This document shows, in pieces, positions 16,261 through 24,395 of a DNA stretch of 64,000 nt. Numbering within the stretch: position 1 is the first letter of the stretch; every line of letters begins with the position of its first letter. The DNA is taken from NCBI RefSeq assembly GCF_018736145.1, contig NZ_CP059997.1:6261501-6325500 (forward strand), given 5' to 3'. The notes beneath the pieces are model-generated. The model did not search any database. It worked only from the letters and a program-made list of their open reading frames with translations, and had not been told where the DNA came from. The translations under genes were made by a program, and so were the position numbers. This DNA is from Amycolatopsis sp. CA-230715. Its GTDB lineage: Bacteria; Actinomycetota; Actinomycetes; Mycobacteriales; Pseudonocardiaceae.

Positions 16261-16315
16261 AACGGGGCGCTCGCGGAATCGGGCGTCCGCGATTCGCGGA
16301 GAACCCGACCGCGCC
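16240..16315 (+). repeat. 18-bp direct repeat across the end of murA
   Basis: GGAGAACCCGACCGCGCC occurs at 16240-16257 (last codons of murA) and again at 16298-16315, 58 bp apart. This looks like a small local duplication of the gene end, now outside the reading frame. Confidence 0.75.
16272..16298 (+). terminator. Hairpin downstream of murA
   Basis: CGCGGAATCG (16272-16281) pairs with CGATTCGCG (16290-16298) with one bulged G and an 8-nt loop. It lies 12 bp after the murA stop, between convergent murA and LysE genes. There is no T-run, so it would be a weak or Rho-assisted terminator. Confidence 0.5.
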
Positions 16316-16329
16316 GGGGCAAGACGGAT

Positions 16330-16956
16330 TCAGGATTCCAGCGCCATCGCGGCGCCGAATCCGATCAGGACCGCGCCGGTGGTGCCGTCGAGGCCGCGGC
16401 GCACCGGCCGCCGCGAGATCCAGTTCCGGACCCGGTGCACCAGGAACAGCAGCGTCAGCTGCCAGAGCACGCCCAGCGCGGCGACGGTGTAGGCGAGCAG
16501 CAGCGCGTCGCCCGCGGTGGTCACGCCGGGATGCAGGAACTGCGGCAGCAGCGAGAGGTACATGACCAGCACCTTGGGGTTGGTCAGGTTCGACAGGAAT
16601 CCTTCGCGCCAGCGCCGGAACGCCTTCGTGCCCGCGCGGCGCGGATCGTCCAGCCGGTCGTACTTTCCTTTCCACGCCCCGCGCAGCGCCTGGAACCCGA
16701 GGTAGCAGAGGTAGGCGACACCGAGCCAGCGCACCGTCTGGAACACCGGCTGCGACCGCGTGATCAGCGCGCCGAGGCCCAGCGCGGCGGCGGTGCCCTG
16801 CAGCACGTTCGCGCAGGCGATCCCGCCCGTCGCGTGCAGGCCGCCGCGCGCGCCACCGGCGAGCGCGTTCTTCAGCACGACCATGCTGTCCGGCCCCGGC
16901 ACGATCGCCAGCAATCCGACCAGCAGCACGAAACTCCAGTACACACCCCAAGTCAT
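16330..16956 (-). CDS. LysE family amino acid exporter (copy 1)
   Basis: The 208-residue product is a small membrane exporter with about 6 hydrophobic segments. The family signature is at the N-terminus (LLAIVPGPDSMVVLKNALAGG), followed by GFQALRGAWKG and REGFLSNLTNPKVLVMYLSL. It probably exports an amino acid or homoserine-like metabolite. The start is ATG 16956. It is closely similar to the second LysE gene 0.67 kb away on the same strand, which suggests a duplication. It is divergent from the PH-like membrane gene. Confidence 0.9.
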   Translation of the reverse strand: MTWGVYWSFVLLVGLLAIVPGPDSMVVLKNALAGGARGGLHATGGIACANVLQGTAAALGLGALITRSQPVFQTVRWLGVAYLCYLGFQALRGAWKGKYDRLDDPRRAGTKAFRRWREGFLSNLTNPKVLVMYLSLLPQFLHPGVTTAGDALLLAYTVAALGVLWQLTLLFLVHRVRNWISRRPVRRGLDGTTGAVLIGFGAAMALES

Positions 16957-17024
16957 GGTGGGAAAACTAGCCTCGATGCGATAACGCGGGCAACCGGCGC
17001 CCGATTCGCACGCTAATATTTCGC

Positions 17025-17615
17025 ATGACCACTGGGGAGTTCGATCTTTATCCTGGGGAAGAGCTGCGCTGGACGGGCAGACCCACGCGCTACCTCACCT
17101 TCGACGTCGTCGACGCCGTGCTGATCGCCGTCGGTCTGCTCTGGTTCGGGTTCCAGGCCGTTTTCTTCTTCACCACCAGCCGGGCAGCCACCTCGCGCGA
17201 CGGCGCTGGGCTCGACGTCACGATGGTCGTCGCCGAGAGCACCGCCTTCGTGCTGGTGCTCGGTGGCACGATCGGCAGGCCGTTTCTGCGGAGCTTCGCG
17301 CTGCGCCGGACCCGGTACGCGGTAACGAATCTGCGGGCGATCAGGGTGTGCGACCTCGGCCGCGGTTACGAACGGTCGGTGTATCTGAAGTCGCCGACGC
17401 CGCCGCAGCTCAGGAAGCGCCCCACGGGCACCGGCACCATCGTGCTCGGTTCGGCCTCGGTCATCGACCGGGCGCTCGGTCCGATCAGCCCCCGCCGCAG
17501 GCTTTCCGCCCTGCCCACGCCCCTGATCCTGTGGGAGATCGACGACGCCGTCACCATCCGGGACCTGATCGCCACGACCGGAGCGCTGGGCCGCCGCGAA
17601 CCGTTCGCGGGCTGA
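17025..17615 (+). CDS. Membrane protein with bacterial PH-like domain
   Basis: The 196-residue product starts with a conserved YPGEELRWTGRPTRYLTF segment, has two hydrophobic segments (about residues 28-50 and 66-84), and then a cytoplasmic beta-rich part with RYAVTNLRAIRVCDLGRG, as in bacterial PH-domain membrane proteins. The function is unknown. The start is ATG 17025; TAATAT at 17014-17019 ends 5 bp before it, so transcription probably begins at the start codon (leaderless). It lies between two LysE paralogues on the other strand, which suggests it was inserted or trapped by their duplication. Confidence 0.7.
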   Translation: MTTGEFDLYPGEELRWTGRPTRYLTFDVVDAVLIAVGLLWFGFQAVFFFTTSRAATSRDGAGLDVTMVVAESTAFVLVLGGTIGRPFLRSFALRRTRYAVTNLRAIRVCDLGRGYERSVYLKSPTPPQLRKRPTGTGTIVLGSASVIDRALGPISPRRRLSALPTPLILWEIDDAVTIRDLIATTGALGRREPFAG

Positions 17616-17625
17616 CCGCGGCCGG

Positions 17626-18255
17626 TTACGAGGATTCCAGCGCGAGCGCGGCGCCGAAGCCGATCAGGGCGGTGCCGGTCGCGCCGTCGAGCGCGCGGCG
17701 GACGCGGCGGCGGTTCAGCCAGGCGCGCACCCGGTGCACGAAGAAGAGCAGCGTCAGCAGCCACAGCCCGCCCAGCACGGCGACGGTGTAGGCGAGCATC
17801 AGCGCGTCGACCGTCGTGGTGGTCGCGGGGTCGAGGAACTGCGGCAGCACCGACAGGTACAGCACGAGCACCTTCGGGTTCGTGATGTTCGACAGGAAGC
17901 CCTCGCGCCAGCGCCGGAACCCGCTCGCCTTGCCGCGCTGTTGCTCGGCCACCTCCTGGTACCTGCCGCGCAGCGCGCCGCGGATCGCCTGCACGCCCAG
18001 GTACGCGAGGTAGGCGGCGCCGACCCACTTCAGCGTGATGAACACCGGTTGCGACCTGGTCAGCAGCACACCGAGGCCCAGCGCGGCCGCGCTGCCCTGG
18101 ACGAGGTTTCCCGCGACGATGCCGGAGATGGCCAGCAGGCCGCCCCTGGCGCCGCCGGCGAGTGCGTTCTTGAGCATGACCATCGTGTCCGGTCCCGGCG
18201 CGAGCACGACGAGGACCACGATGATCAGGAAGCTGCCGTAAAGACTCCATGTCAC
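17626..18255 (-). CDS. LysE family amino acid exporter (copy 2)
   Basis: The 209-residue product is closely similar to copy 1 along its whole length, for example LVVLAPGPDTMVMLKNALAGG, REGFLSNITNPKVLVLYLS and VHRVRAWLNRRRVRRALDG. GTG 18255 is chosen because it aligns with the start of copy 1 (MTWGVYWSF and MTWSLYGSF); the frame is open upstream to 18306. It has about 6 membrane segments. It lies 10 bp after the convergent PH-like gene. The substrates of the two copies may differ, but this cannot be judged from sequence. Confidence 0.9.
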   Translation of the reverse strand: MTWSLYGSFLIIVVLVVLAPGPDTMVMLKNALAGGARGGLLAISGIVAGNLVQGSAAALGLGVLLTRSQPVFITLKWVGAAYLAYLGVQAIRGALRGRYQEVAEQQRGKASGFRRWREGFLSNITNPKVLVLYLSVLPQFLDPATTTTVDALMLAYTVAVLGGLWLLTLLFFVHRVRAWLNRRRVRRALDGATGTALIGFGAALALESS

Positions 18256-18337
18256 GGCACGACCGTAACCGGGAGAACCACCTGGAAGCTCGCGGATTTC
18301 GGTCACAGCGTGGTGAGTTCCACTCGCCGGGTTAAGT

Positions 18338-18353
18338 TACTGGCGGGTATACT
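18338..18353 (+). promoter_or_regulatory. Candidate promoter/operator of the mutase operon
   Basis: TATACT (18348-18353) is a good -10 hexamer, placing transcription start near 18360, about 24 nt before the GTG. It overlaps the short inverted repeat TAC-TGGCGG-GTA (18338-18349), a form common in TetR operators of acyl-CoA genes. No clear -35 hexamer is seen. Confidence 0.35.
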
Positions 18354-18383
18354 CCGGCGAGACGTCCACCGCGGAGGTGCCCT

Positions 18384-20405
18384 GTGCCCTATCCAACCGA
18401 TCGCGAACGTGACCGGCCGTGGGTGATGCGAACCTACGCCGGGCACTCGTCGGCCGCTGCCTCGAACGAGCTGTACCGGCGCAACCTCGCCAAGGGGCAG
18501 ACCGGCCTGTCGGTCGCGTTCGACCTGCCGACCCAGACCGGGTACGACGCCGACCACAAGCTCGCGAAGGGCGAGGTCGGCAAGGTCGGCGTGCCGATCG
18601 CGCACATCGGCGACATGCGGCGCCTCTTCGACGGCATCCCGCTCGCCGAGGCCAACACCTCGATGACGATCAACGCGCCGGCGATGTGGCTGCTCGCGCT
18701 CTACGTCACGGTCGCCAAGGAACAGGCGCAGGCCGAAGAGCGCGACGTTGACGAGGTGCTCGCGAAGCTCACCGGCACCACGCAGAACGACATCATCAAG
18801 GAATACCTTTCCCGCGGCACCTACATCTTCCCGCCGGGGCCGAGCCTGCGCCTGATCACCGACATGATCGCGTGGACCGTGCACCACGTGCCGAAGTGGA
18901 ACCCGATCAACATCTGCAGCTACCACCTGCAGGAAGCGGGCGCCACGCCGACGCAGGAGGTCGCCTACGCGCTGTGCACCGCGATCGCCGTGCTCGACGC
19001 GGTGCGCGACTCCGGCCAGGTCGAGGAAGCCGACATGGCGCGGGTGGTCGCGCGGATCTCGTTCTTCGTCAACGCCGGCGTGCGGTTCGTCGAAGAGATG
19101 TCGAAGATGCGCGCGTTCACCGCGCTGTGGGACGAGATCACGCGGGACCGCTACGGCGTGACGGACGCGAAGGCCCGCCGCCTGCGGTACGGCGTCCAGG
19201 TGAACTCGCTCGGCCTGACCGAGGCGCAGCCGGAGAACAACGTCCAGCGCATCGTGCTGGAAATGCTCGCGGTGTCGCTGTCCCGCGGCGCGCGGGCGCG
19301 GGCGATCCAGTTGCCAGCCTGGAACGAGGCGCTCGGCCTGCCGAGGCCGTGGGACCAGCAGTGGGCGCTGCGCATGCAGCAGGTGCTCGCCTACGAGACG
19401 GATCTGCTGGAGTACGAGGACATCTTCGACGGTTCGCGCGTCATCGAGTCCAAAGTGGACGAGATCAAGGCCGGTGCGCGCGAGGAGATCGATCGGGTAC
19501 TCGAAATGGGCGGCGCGGTCTCGGCGGTGGAAAGCGGCTACATGAAGTCGCAGCTGGTTTCCTCGCTCGCCGAGTACCGGCGCGGGATGGAAGGCGGCGA
19601 ACGGATCCTCGTCGGGGTCAACAAGTTCGAGACCACCGAGCCGAGCCCGTTGCAGGCCGAAGGCGCGAAGGCGATCGAGACGATCGATCCCGCCGTGGAG
19701 AAGCAGGCCGTCGCCGCGCTGGAAGAATGGCGCGAGCAGCGGGACAACGACACGGTGACCGCCTCGCTGGACAACCTTCGCGCGGTCGCGGGAACCACCA
19801 CGAACCTGTTCGAGGCGACGCTGCAGTGCGCGAGCGCGGGCGTGACCACCGGCGAATGGTCGCAGGCGCTGCGCGACGTGTTCGGCGAGTACCGTGCGCC
19901 GACCGGGGTGTCGGCGGCCTCGGCCTCCGGCGCGGGCGCGGCGGAGCTGGAACGCGTCCGCGAACGGGTGCGCCGCACCGAGGAGGAACTGGGCGAGCGG
20001 CTGCGGATCCTGGTCGGGAAACCGGGGCTCGACGGGCATTCCAACGGCGCCGAGCAGGTCGCCGTGCGCGCCCGCGACGTCGGGTTCGAGGTGGTGTACC
20101 AGGGGATCCGGCTCACCCCGGAGCAGATCGTCGCGGCCGCCGTCCAGGAGGGCGTGCACGTGGTCGGGCTGTCGGTGCTGTCCGGGTCGCATCTCGAGGT
20201 GGTGCCCGAGGTGGTCGACGGCCTGCGCGCCGCCGGTGCCGAGGACATCCCGGTGATCGTCGGCGGCATCATCCCGCCCGACGACGCGGCGCTGCTCACC
20301 GAACGCGGCATCGCCCGCGTGTTCACGCCGAAGGACTACGAGCTGACCGACATCATGGACGGCATCGTCGCCCTGGTGCGGGAAACCAAGGGCCTGGCGG
20401 ACTGA
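18384..20405 (+). CDS. meaA: B12-dependent acyl-CoA mutase, MeaA (ethylmalonyl-CoA mutase) type
   Basis: The 673-residue protein has a methylmalonyl-CoA-mutase-type barrel (about 1-520: RTYAGHSSAAASNELYRRN, VAFDLPTQTGYDADH, WNPINICSYHLQEAGA) fused to a cobalamin-binding domain in the last ~135 residues. That domain shows LDGHSNGAEQVA with the base-off His near 551, then GLSVLSGSH and VGGIIPPDD. Single-chain enzymes with this ending resemble MeaA, which rearranges ethylmalonyl-CoA to methylsuccinyl-CoA. No ccr gene is visible, so another acyl-CoA substrate is possible. The start is GTG 18384 with GCGGAGG at 18371-18377. It is followed by an enoyl-CoA hydratase gene. Confidence 0.85.
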   Translation: MPYPTDRERDRPWVMRTYAGHSSAAASNELYRRNLAKGQTGLSVAFDLPTQTGYDADHKLAKGEVGKVGVPIAHIGDMRRLFDGIPLAEANTSMTINAPAMWLLALYVTVAKEQAQAEERDVDEVLAKLTGTTQNDIIKEYLSRGTYIFPPGPSLRLITDMIAWTVHHVPKWNPINICSYHLQEAGATPTQEVAYALCTAIAVLDAVRDSGQVEEADMARVVARISFFVNAGVRFVEEMSKMRAFTALWDEITRDRYGVTDAKARRLRYGVQVNSLGLTEAQPENNVQRIVLEMLAVSLSRGARARAIQLPAWNEALGLPRPWDQQWALRMQQVLAYETDLLEYEDIFDGSRVIESKVDEIKAGAREEIDRVLEMGGAVSAVESGYMKSQLVSSLAEYRRGMEGGERILVGVNKFETTEPSPLQAEGAKAIETIDPAVEKQAVAALEEWREQRDNDTVTASLDNLRAVAGTTTNLFEATLQCASAGVTTGEWSQALRDVFGEYRAPTGVSAASASGAGAAELERVRERVRRTEEELGERLRILVGKPGLDGHSNGAEQVAVRARDVGFEVVYQGIRLTPEQIVAAAVQEGVHVVGLSVLSGSHLEVVPEVVDGLRAAGAEDIPVIVGGIIPPDDAALLTERGIARVFTPKDYELTDIMDGIVALVRETKGLAD

Positions 20406-20437
20406 CCGGGCACCCCCGGCGGGGTTACTGTCGGGGT

Positions 20438-21211
20438 ATGGCCGAGTACGAACACCTTCTCGTCAAGCGTGACGGCGACACCGTCACGATCACCATGAAC
20501 CGCGCCTCCCGCCGCAATTCCCTGTCCGCGGAGCACCTTTCGGAGCTGCTCGCCGCGTTCCGCGAAGCGGGCGAGACGGACGCGACCGGCATCGTGCTGG
20601 CGGGCGCGGGCCCGGTGTTTTCGGCGGGCCACGACTTCGGTGACGTCGCCGCGCGCGACCTGACGGGCGTGCGCGAGCTGCTGCGCCTGTGCACCGATCT
20701 GATGCACACCATGCAGTCGGTGCCGCAGGTCGTCGTCGCGCGCGTGCACGGCCTCGCCACGGCCGCGGGCTGCCAGCTCGTCGCCACCTGCGATCTCGCG
20801 GTGGCCGCGGCTTCGGCCGGGTTCGCGCTGCCGGGCGGCAAGGGCGGCTGGTTCTGCCACACGCCCGCGGTGCCGGTCGCCAGGTCGATCGGCCGCAAGC
20901 GCCTGATGGAGCTCGCGCTCACCGGGGACGTCGTCGACGCGGAAACCGCGCTGGACTGGGGTTTGGTGAACCGGGTCGTCCCGGACGACCAGCTCGACGA
21001 CGCCGTCGCGGAGCTGCTGGCGCGCGCGACGAAGGGGAGCAGGGCCAGCAAGGCGATGGGCAAGCAGACCCTCTACGCCCAGCTCGACCGCCCCGAAGCC
21101 GACGCGTACGCGATCGCGCTCGAAGTGATGGCCTCGGCGTCCCAGCTCCCCGGCGCGCGCGAAGGAATGGCCGCGTTCCTGGAGAAGCGCTCACCGGTCT
21201 GGCCGGACTAG
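20438..21211 (+). CDS. Enoyl-CoA hydratase/isomerase family protein, ECHDC3-like
   Basis: The 257-residue crotonase-fold protein has an oxyanion hole formed by FSAGHDFGDV and ATAAGCQLVAT. The usual catalytic Glu region instead reads FALPGGKGGWFCHTPAVPV, as in the ECHDC3 group, so hydratase activity is uncertain. It starts at ATG 20438, 32 bp after the mutase gene on the same strand, so the two are probably one operon for acyl-CoA metabolism. Its stop shares bases with the stop of the convergent sigma gene. Confidence 0.88.
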   Translation: MAEYEHLLVKRDGDTVTITMNRASRRNSLSAEHLSELLAAFREAGETDATGIVLAGAGPVFSAGHDFGDVAARDLTGVRELLRLCTDLMHTMQSVPQVVVARVHGLATAAGCQLVATCDLAVAAASAGFALPGGKGGWFCHTPAVPVARSIGRKRLMELALTGDVVDAETALDWGLVNRVVPDDQLDDAVAELLARATKGSRASKAMGKQTLYAQLDRPEADAYAIALEVMASASQLPGAREGMAAFLEKRSPVWPD

Positions 21212-22104
21212 TCCGGTTCTCCGGTTCCGGTTGCGGGTGGGCCGGGAAACAGGGTGACGTGCACCTGCCGGATGCGGTTGTCCTCGATGGTGAGCGTCGT
21301 TGTGGCATAGGCGGTGTAGTGGCGGTAGGCGCGCAGGACGGGGTCACCGGCGGTAGGGAGGGAGACGAGGGTGGTGCCGGGGCCGAAGAAGCGCATCAGG
21401 GTGTGGGCGACGGTCTGGGCGCCGTGGTTGACGCGGCGCGGCGCGGACTCGCTGCCGATGAACTCGGCGACCCCCCAGACGTCGGAATGGAGCACGGTGA
21501 TCAACGCGTCGAGGTCCCCGGTGGCGCAGGCATGGATGAAGGTCTGGGTGACGACGCGGTGCTCGGGCGCGACGCGGTCGTCGGGGCGGTCCGAGGCGGT
21601 GGCGATCTTCCGTCGGGCGCGTCGGGCGAGTTGGCGGCAGGTGCCGACGGGTTTGCCGAGGGTTCGGGCAATGGTGTCGAACGGGGTGGCGAACACGTCG
21701 TGGAGGATGAACGCGACCCGTTCGGCGGGGTTGAGGCGTCCTAACGCGATGTCGAGCGCGGCCCGGACCTCGTCGTCGAGGGTGATCCGGTCGGCCGGGT
21801 CGATCGAGGGTTGCGCGCCCAGTGGCCCGGACGCGTTGTGCACAGCGGCCTCGTCGGTGCGTTCGCGGCGGGCTCGGGCGGAGCGCAGCTGGTCCAGGCA
21901 CAGCCGGCTGGTGACCACGGTCAGCCAGCCGCGTTCGGTGTCGATCTGGTCAGCGGTGGTGGCGGCAAGTCGTGTGAACGACTCCTGGACGATGTCCTCG
22001 GCCTCGCCGATGTCGCCGAGCATGCGGAACGCGAGGTCGACGAGGTAAGCGTGGTTGTCCCACCACACGCGAGTGATCCGGTCGTCGGGGTTCGGTTCCG
22101 TCAT
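21208..22104 (-). CDS. ECF sigma factor with SnoaL-like C-terminal domain (ECF41-like)
   Basis: The 298-residue product has sigma region 2 (LAFRMLGDIGEAEDIVQESF, then RGWLTVVTSRLCLDQLRSAR) and region 4 (RLNPAERVAFILHDVFATPF, then ARRARRKI). The last ~115 residues form a SnoaL-type domain (FIHACATGDLDALITVLHSD). Such fused sigma factors belong to ECF41 and relatives, which need no anti-sigma protein. The DGGG and NPDKL motifs expected in ECF41 are not present; their places read DVWGVAEF and HVTLFPGPP, so this is a divergent member. The start is ATG 22104 (GTG 22107 possible). Its promoter matches that of the divergent NmrA operon. Confidence 0.9.
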   Translation of the reverse strand: MTEPNPDDRITRVWWDNHAYLVDLAFRMLGDIGEAEDIVQESFTRLAATTADQIDTERGWLTVVTSRLCLDQLRSARARRERTDEAAVHNASGPLGAQPSIDPADRITLDDEVRAALDIALGRLNPAERVAFILHDVFATPFDTIARTLGKPVGTCRQLARRARRKIATASDRPDDRVAPEHRVVTQTFIHACATGDLDALITVLHSDVWGVAEFIGSESAPRRVNHGAQTVAHTLMRFFGPGTTLVSLPTAGDPVLRAYRHYTAYATTTLTIEDNRIRQVHVTLFPGPPATGTGEPD

Positions 22105-22161
22105 CACTGTGCCCCTGGGTCGGTCATCAGAGGGTCGCGCCGCTCGGCGACCCCGCTACTA

Positions 22162-22189
22162 GGACGAACTCGCGCCCGCGATAGTTACC
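22162..22189 (-). promoter_or_regulatory. ECF promoter of the sigma gene (autoregulation)
   Basis: On the minus strand GGTAAC (22189-22184), a 17-nt spacer, then CGTCC (22166-22162). The -10 CGTC is the form known for ECF41 targets. Transcription would start near 22155, about 50 nt before the sigma start codon. Confidence 0.65.
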
Positions 22190-22209
22190 CGATCGGACTC
22201 GCCTGTGCC

Positions 22210-22237
22210 GGTAACTTTCGCTGATTCGGTCCCGTCC
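22210..22237 (+). promoter_or_regulatory. ECF promoter of the NmrA-F420 operon
   Basis: GGTAAC (22210-22215), a 17-nt spacer, then CGTCC (22233-22237): the same -35, -10 and spacing as the divergent promoter at 22162-22189. The two -35 boxes stand back to back 20 bp apart. Transcription would start near 22243, about 37 nt before ATG 22280. Confidence 0.65.
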
Positions 22238-22279
22238 TGTCGGTGTGAACAAACCAACCACAGGATGGGAAGGTCGACG

Positions 22280-23206
22280 ATGATCCTCGTTACCGGGGCG
22301 ACCGGCACGGTCGGCCGGCATCTGATCGAGCGGCTCCTCACCGGCCGGAGCGGCGTCCGTGCGGTCAGCCGTGACCCCGCTGCCGCGGGCCTACCGGACC
22401 CGGTTGAGGTCGTCGGGGCGGACCTGGCCCGGACGGATGTGCCCGCGGGGCTTCTTCACGGCGTGCACGCGGTGTTCGTCAATCCCGCGGCTGTCGGCGA
22501 AAACGCCGACAAGCTGGTCGCGGCGGCGCGGTACGCGGGCGTGGGCCGCCTGGTCGTTTTGGCGGCCAGTAACGTCGAGGCCCCCGAGGGGCAGCAGCCG
22601 TCGCGGTTTCTCGGTCACCGCAATCGGGAGGTCGAAGCCGCGGTGGTCGCGAGCGGCGTGGAATGGGTGAGCCTGCGGCCTGCCACCTTCCACACCAACG
22701 CCCTGCACTGGGCCGACCAGCTCCGTGCCGGCGACGTCGTCCGCGGGCCCTTCGCCGCTGTGCGGGAAACCCCGGTCGACCCGCGCGACATCGCCGCCGT
22801 CGCGGCACTGGCCCTGTCCGAGGACGGCGCGCATCTGGCAGGCCGCCGGCTGGAGCTGACCGGGCCACAGGCACTCAGCCAACACCGCCTGGTCGCAGAC
22901 CTCGGCGCGGTAACCAACCGTCGACTGCGCTACCAGGAAATACCGGCCACAGCCGTCCGGCAGGGCATGGCGCGAATCGGCGCACCCGACGGCTTCGCCG
23001 ACGCCTACGTGGCCCGACTGGCCCATCTGCTCGATCACCCGCCCGGCACCACCGACACCATCCAGCGACTCCTCGGCCGTCCCGCGATCACATTCGCCCA
23101 GTGGGCGCGCGAGCACGCTGCCGCGTTCCAGATCCGTGACGCAGCGCCGAACGACAACCGGGGCGCGGGCCCGGTAACGGAAGGGACGCGCCACCATGCC
23201 CGATAA
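22280..23206 (+). CDS. NmrA/NAD(P)-binding oxidoreductase
   Basis: The 308-residue product is an atypical short-chain dehydrogenase with an N-terminal Rossmann motif ILVTGATGTVGRHL, an acidic turn after GVRAVSRDP, and an NmrA-type substrate domain. It lacks an obvious YxxxK pair, so it may be a reductase or a redox sensor. The start is ATG 22280 with GGGAAGG at 22267-22273. It is the first gene read from the ECF promoter at 22210, and it overlaps the downstream deazaflavin gene by 11 bp. NAD(P)-dependent epimerase/oxidoreductase genes are frequent ECF41 partners. Confidence 0.88.
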   Translation: MILVTGATGTVGRHLIERLLTGRSGVRAVSRDPAAAGLPDPVEVVGADLARTDVPAGLLHGVHAVFVNPAAVGENADKLVAAARYAGVGRLVVLAASNVEAPEGQQPSRFLGHRNREVEAAVVASGVEWVSLRPATFHTNALHWADQLRAGDVVRGPFAAVRETPVDPRDIAAVAALALSEDGAHLAGRRLELTGPQALSQHRLVADLGAVTNRRLRYQEIPATAVRQGMARIGAPDGFADAYVARLAHLLDHPPGTTDTIQRLLGRPAITFAQWAREHAAAFQIRDAAPNDNRGAGPVTEGTRHHAR

Positions 23207-23690
23207 CGCCACTCCTCAGCCGCGGCCTTTCCGAACAATGCCGATGCAGAAGTTCTTCAACAGAATTGTTCTCTGGCTGCTGCGATCGCCGGTGCACCAG
23301 ATCCTCAGTGGCCGCCTGGCCGTCGTGACCATCACCGGCCGCAAAACCGGACGTGCCTATCGCATCCCGGTCGGCTACGTCGAACACCACGGAGACATCC
23401 TCGTCGGCTCACCCGGCAACTGGGCCATGAACCTCCGCGGTGGCGCGACGGCCAAGGTCCGAGTTCGCGGCGAAGAACGGGCGATGCACGCCCAGGTGAT
23501 CACCAAACCCGACCAAGCAGCGTCCCTGTACAAGATCATTCTCGTCCGCAACCCCGTTCACGGCAAATTCGCCGGCATCGAACTCGACAACGACGGCAAC
23601 CTCGACCCGGACCGACTACGCGCGGCATTCCGCCAAGGCATCGTCCTGATCCACTTCAAACCCCAAAACGCGACGAGGCCAGGGATATGA
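23196..23690 (+). CDS. F420-dependent nitroreductase (Ddn) family protein
   Basis: The 164-residue product has the split beta-barrel of deazaflavin-dependent reductases. Typical segments are VVTITGRKTGRAYRIPVGY, ILVGSPGNWAMNLRGGATAKV and the C-terminal GIVLIHFKP. It probably uses F420H2 to reduce quinones or other electrophiles at the membrane. ATG 23196 overlaps the end of the NmrA gene, so both are co-expressed from the ECF promoter. The unit as a whole looks like a sigma-controlled detoxification operon. Confidence 0.87.
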   Translation: MPDNATPQPRPFRTMPMQKFFNRIVLWLLRSPVHQILSGRLAVVTITGRKTGRAYRIPVGYVEHHGDILVGSPGNWAMNLRGGATAKVRVRGEERAMHAQVITKPDQAASLYKIILVRNPVHGKFAGIELDNDGNLDPDRLRAAFRQGIVLIHFKPQNATRPGI

Positions 23691-23821
23691 GTCCGCGACG
23701 CGGGATGCGGGTCTCCTCGCGCTGCCGACGTTGCCCGGAGCGCGCGTGCCCGCGCGGTAGTCCATTGTAGATAGTGGCTGGAGCTGGCCGATCACATCGC
23801 ACGGATTTCCGGCGCGGGACA

Positions 23822-24352
23822 CTAGCGGCCGCGCAGGAGCAGGAACGAGTAGGCGGCGATCGACTGCGAGTCGGTGATGTCCCCCGACAGCAGCATTTTC
23901 TCGAACTCCGCACGCGTGAACCAGGCCGCGCGCATGTCCTGCTCCTCCAGTTCGCGCTCGGGCGCGCCCTCGGTCAGGTCCGTCGCGAGGAACACCCGGC
24001 CGCGCTGGCTCGACGTGCCCGGTGCCAGGTCCAGCACGCCGAGTTCGACCATGGATCCCGCCGCGAGGCCGGTTTCCTCGCGCAGTTCGCGGGCGGCCAG
24101 TTCGGCGGGCTCGGTGTCCGCCAGGCCAGGCGCGGTGCCCTGGGGGAACTCCCACCGCCGGAGCCCGATCGGGTAGCGGAACTGTTCGACGAGGTGCAGC
24201 CGGTCGCCGTCGGCCGGGATGATCAGCGCGTAGTCGGGCTTGTCCACCACGCCGTAGATACCTGGCGAGCCGTCGGGCCTGCGGATGGCGTCCTCGCGCA
24301 CGGTCATCCAGTCGTTCCGGTAGACCTCGCGGGTGCCTTCGCGTTCGATCAT
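23822..24352 (-). CDS. NUDIX hydrolase, ADP-ribose pyrophosphatase-like
   Basis: The 176-residue product has a Nudix helix core, ELAARELREETGLAAGSMVE, which binds metal through its Glu residues. Before it is FRYPIGLRRWEFPQGT, and after it an acidic EEQDMRAAWFT segment, as in ADP-ribose or other nucleoside-diphosphate-sugar hydrolases. The start is ATG 24352. It is convergent with the F420 reductase gene across 131 bp without other features, and lies 43 bp after the FG-GAP gene. Confidence 0.9.
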   Translation of the reverse strand: MIEREGTREVYRNDWMTVREDAIRRPDGSPGIYGVVDKPDYALIIPADGDRLHLVEQFRYPIGLRRWEFPQGTAPGLADTEPAELAARELREETGLAAGSMVELGVLDLAPGTSSQRGRVFLATDLTEGAPERELEEQDMRAAWFTRAEFEKMLLSGDITDSQSIAAYSFLLLRGR

Positions 24353-24395
24353 GGGGCCAGTATGGCGGGGACGGCGCCGCCGTCCCCGCCACCGG

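Noticed and set aside
18303..20192. 629-codon open frame on the minus strand
   Set aside because: It is antisense to the B12-dependent mutase gene and has shadow-type composition.
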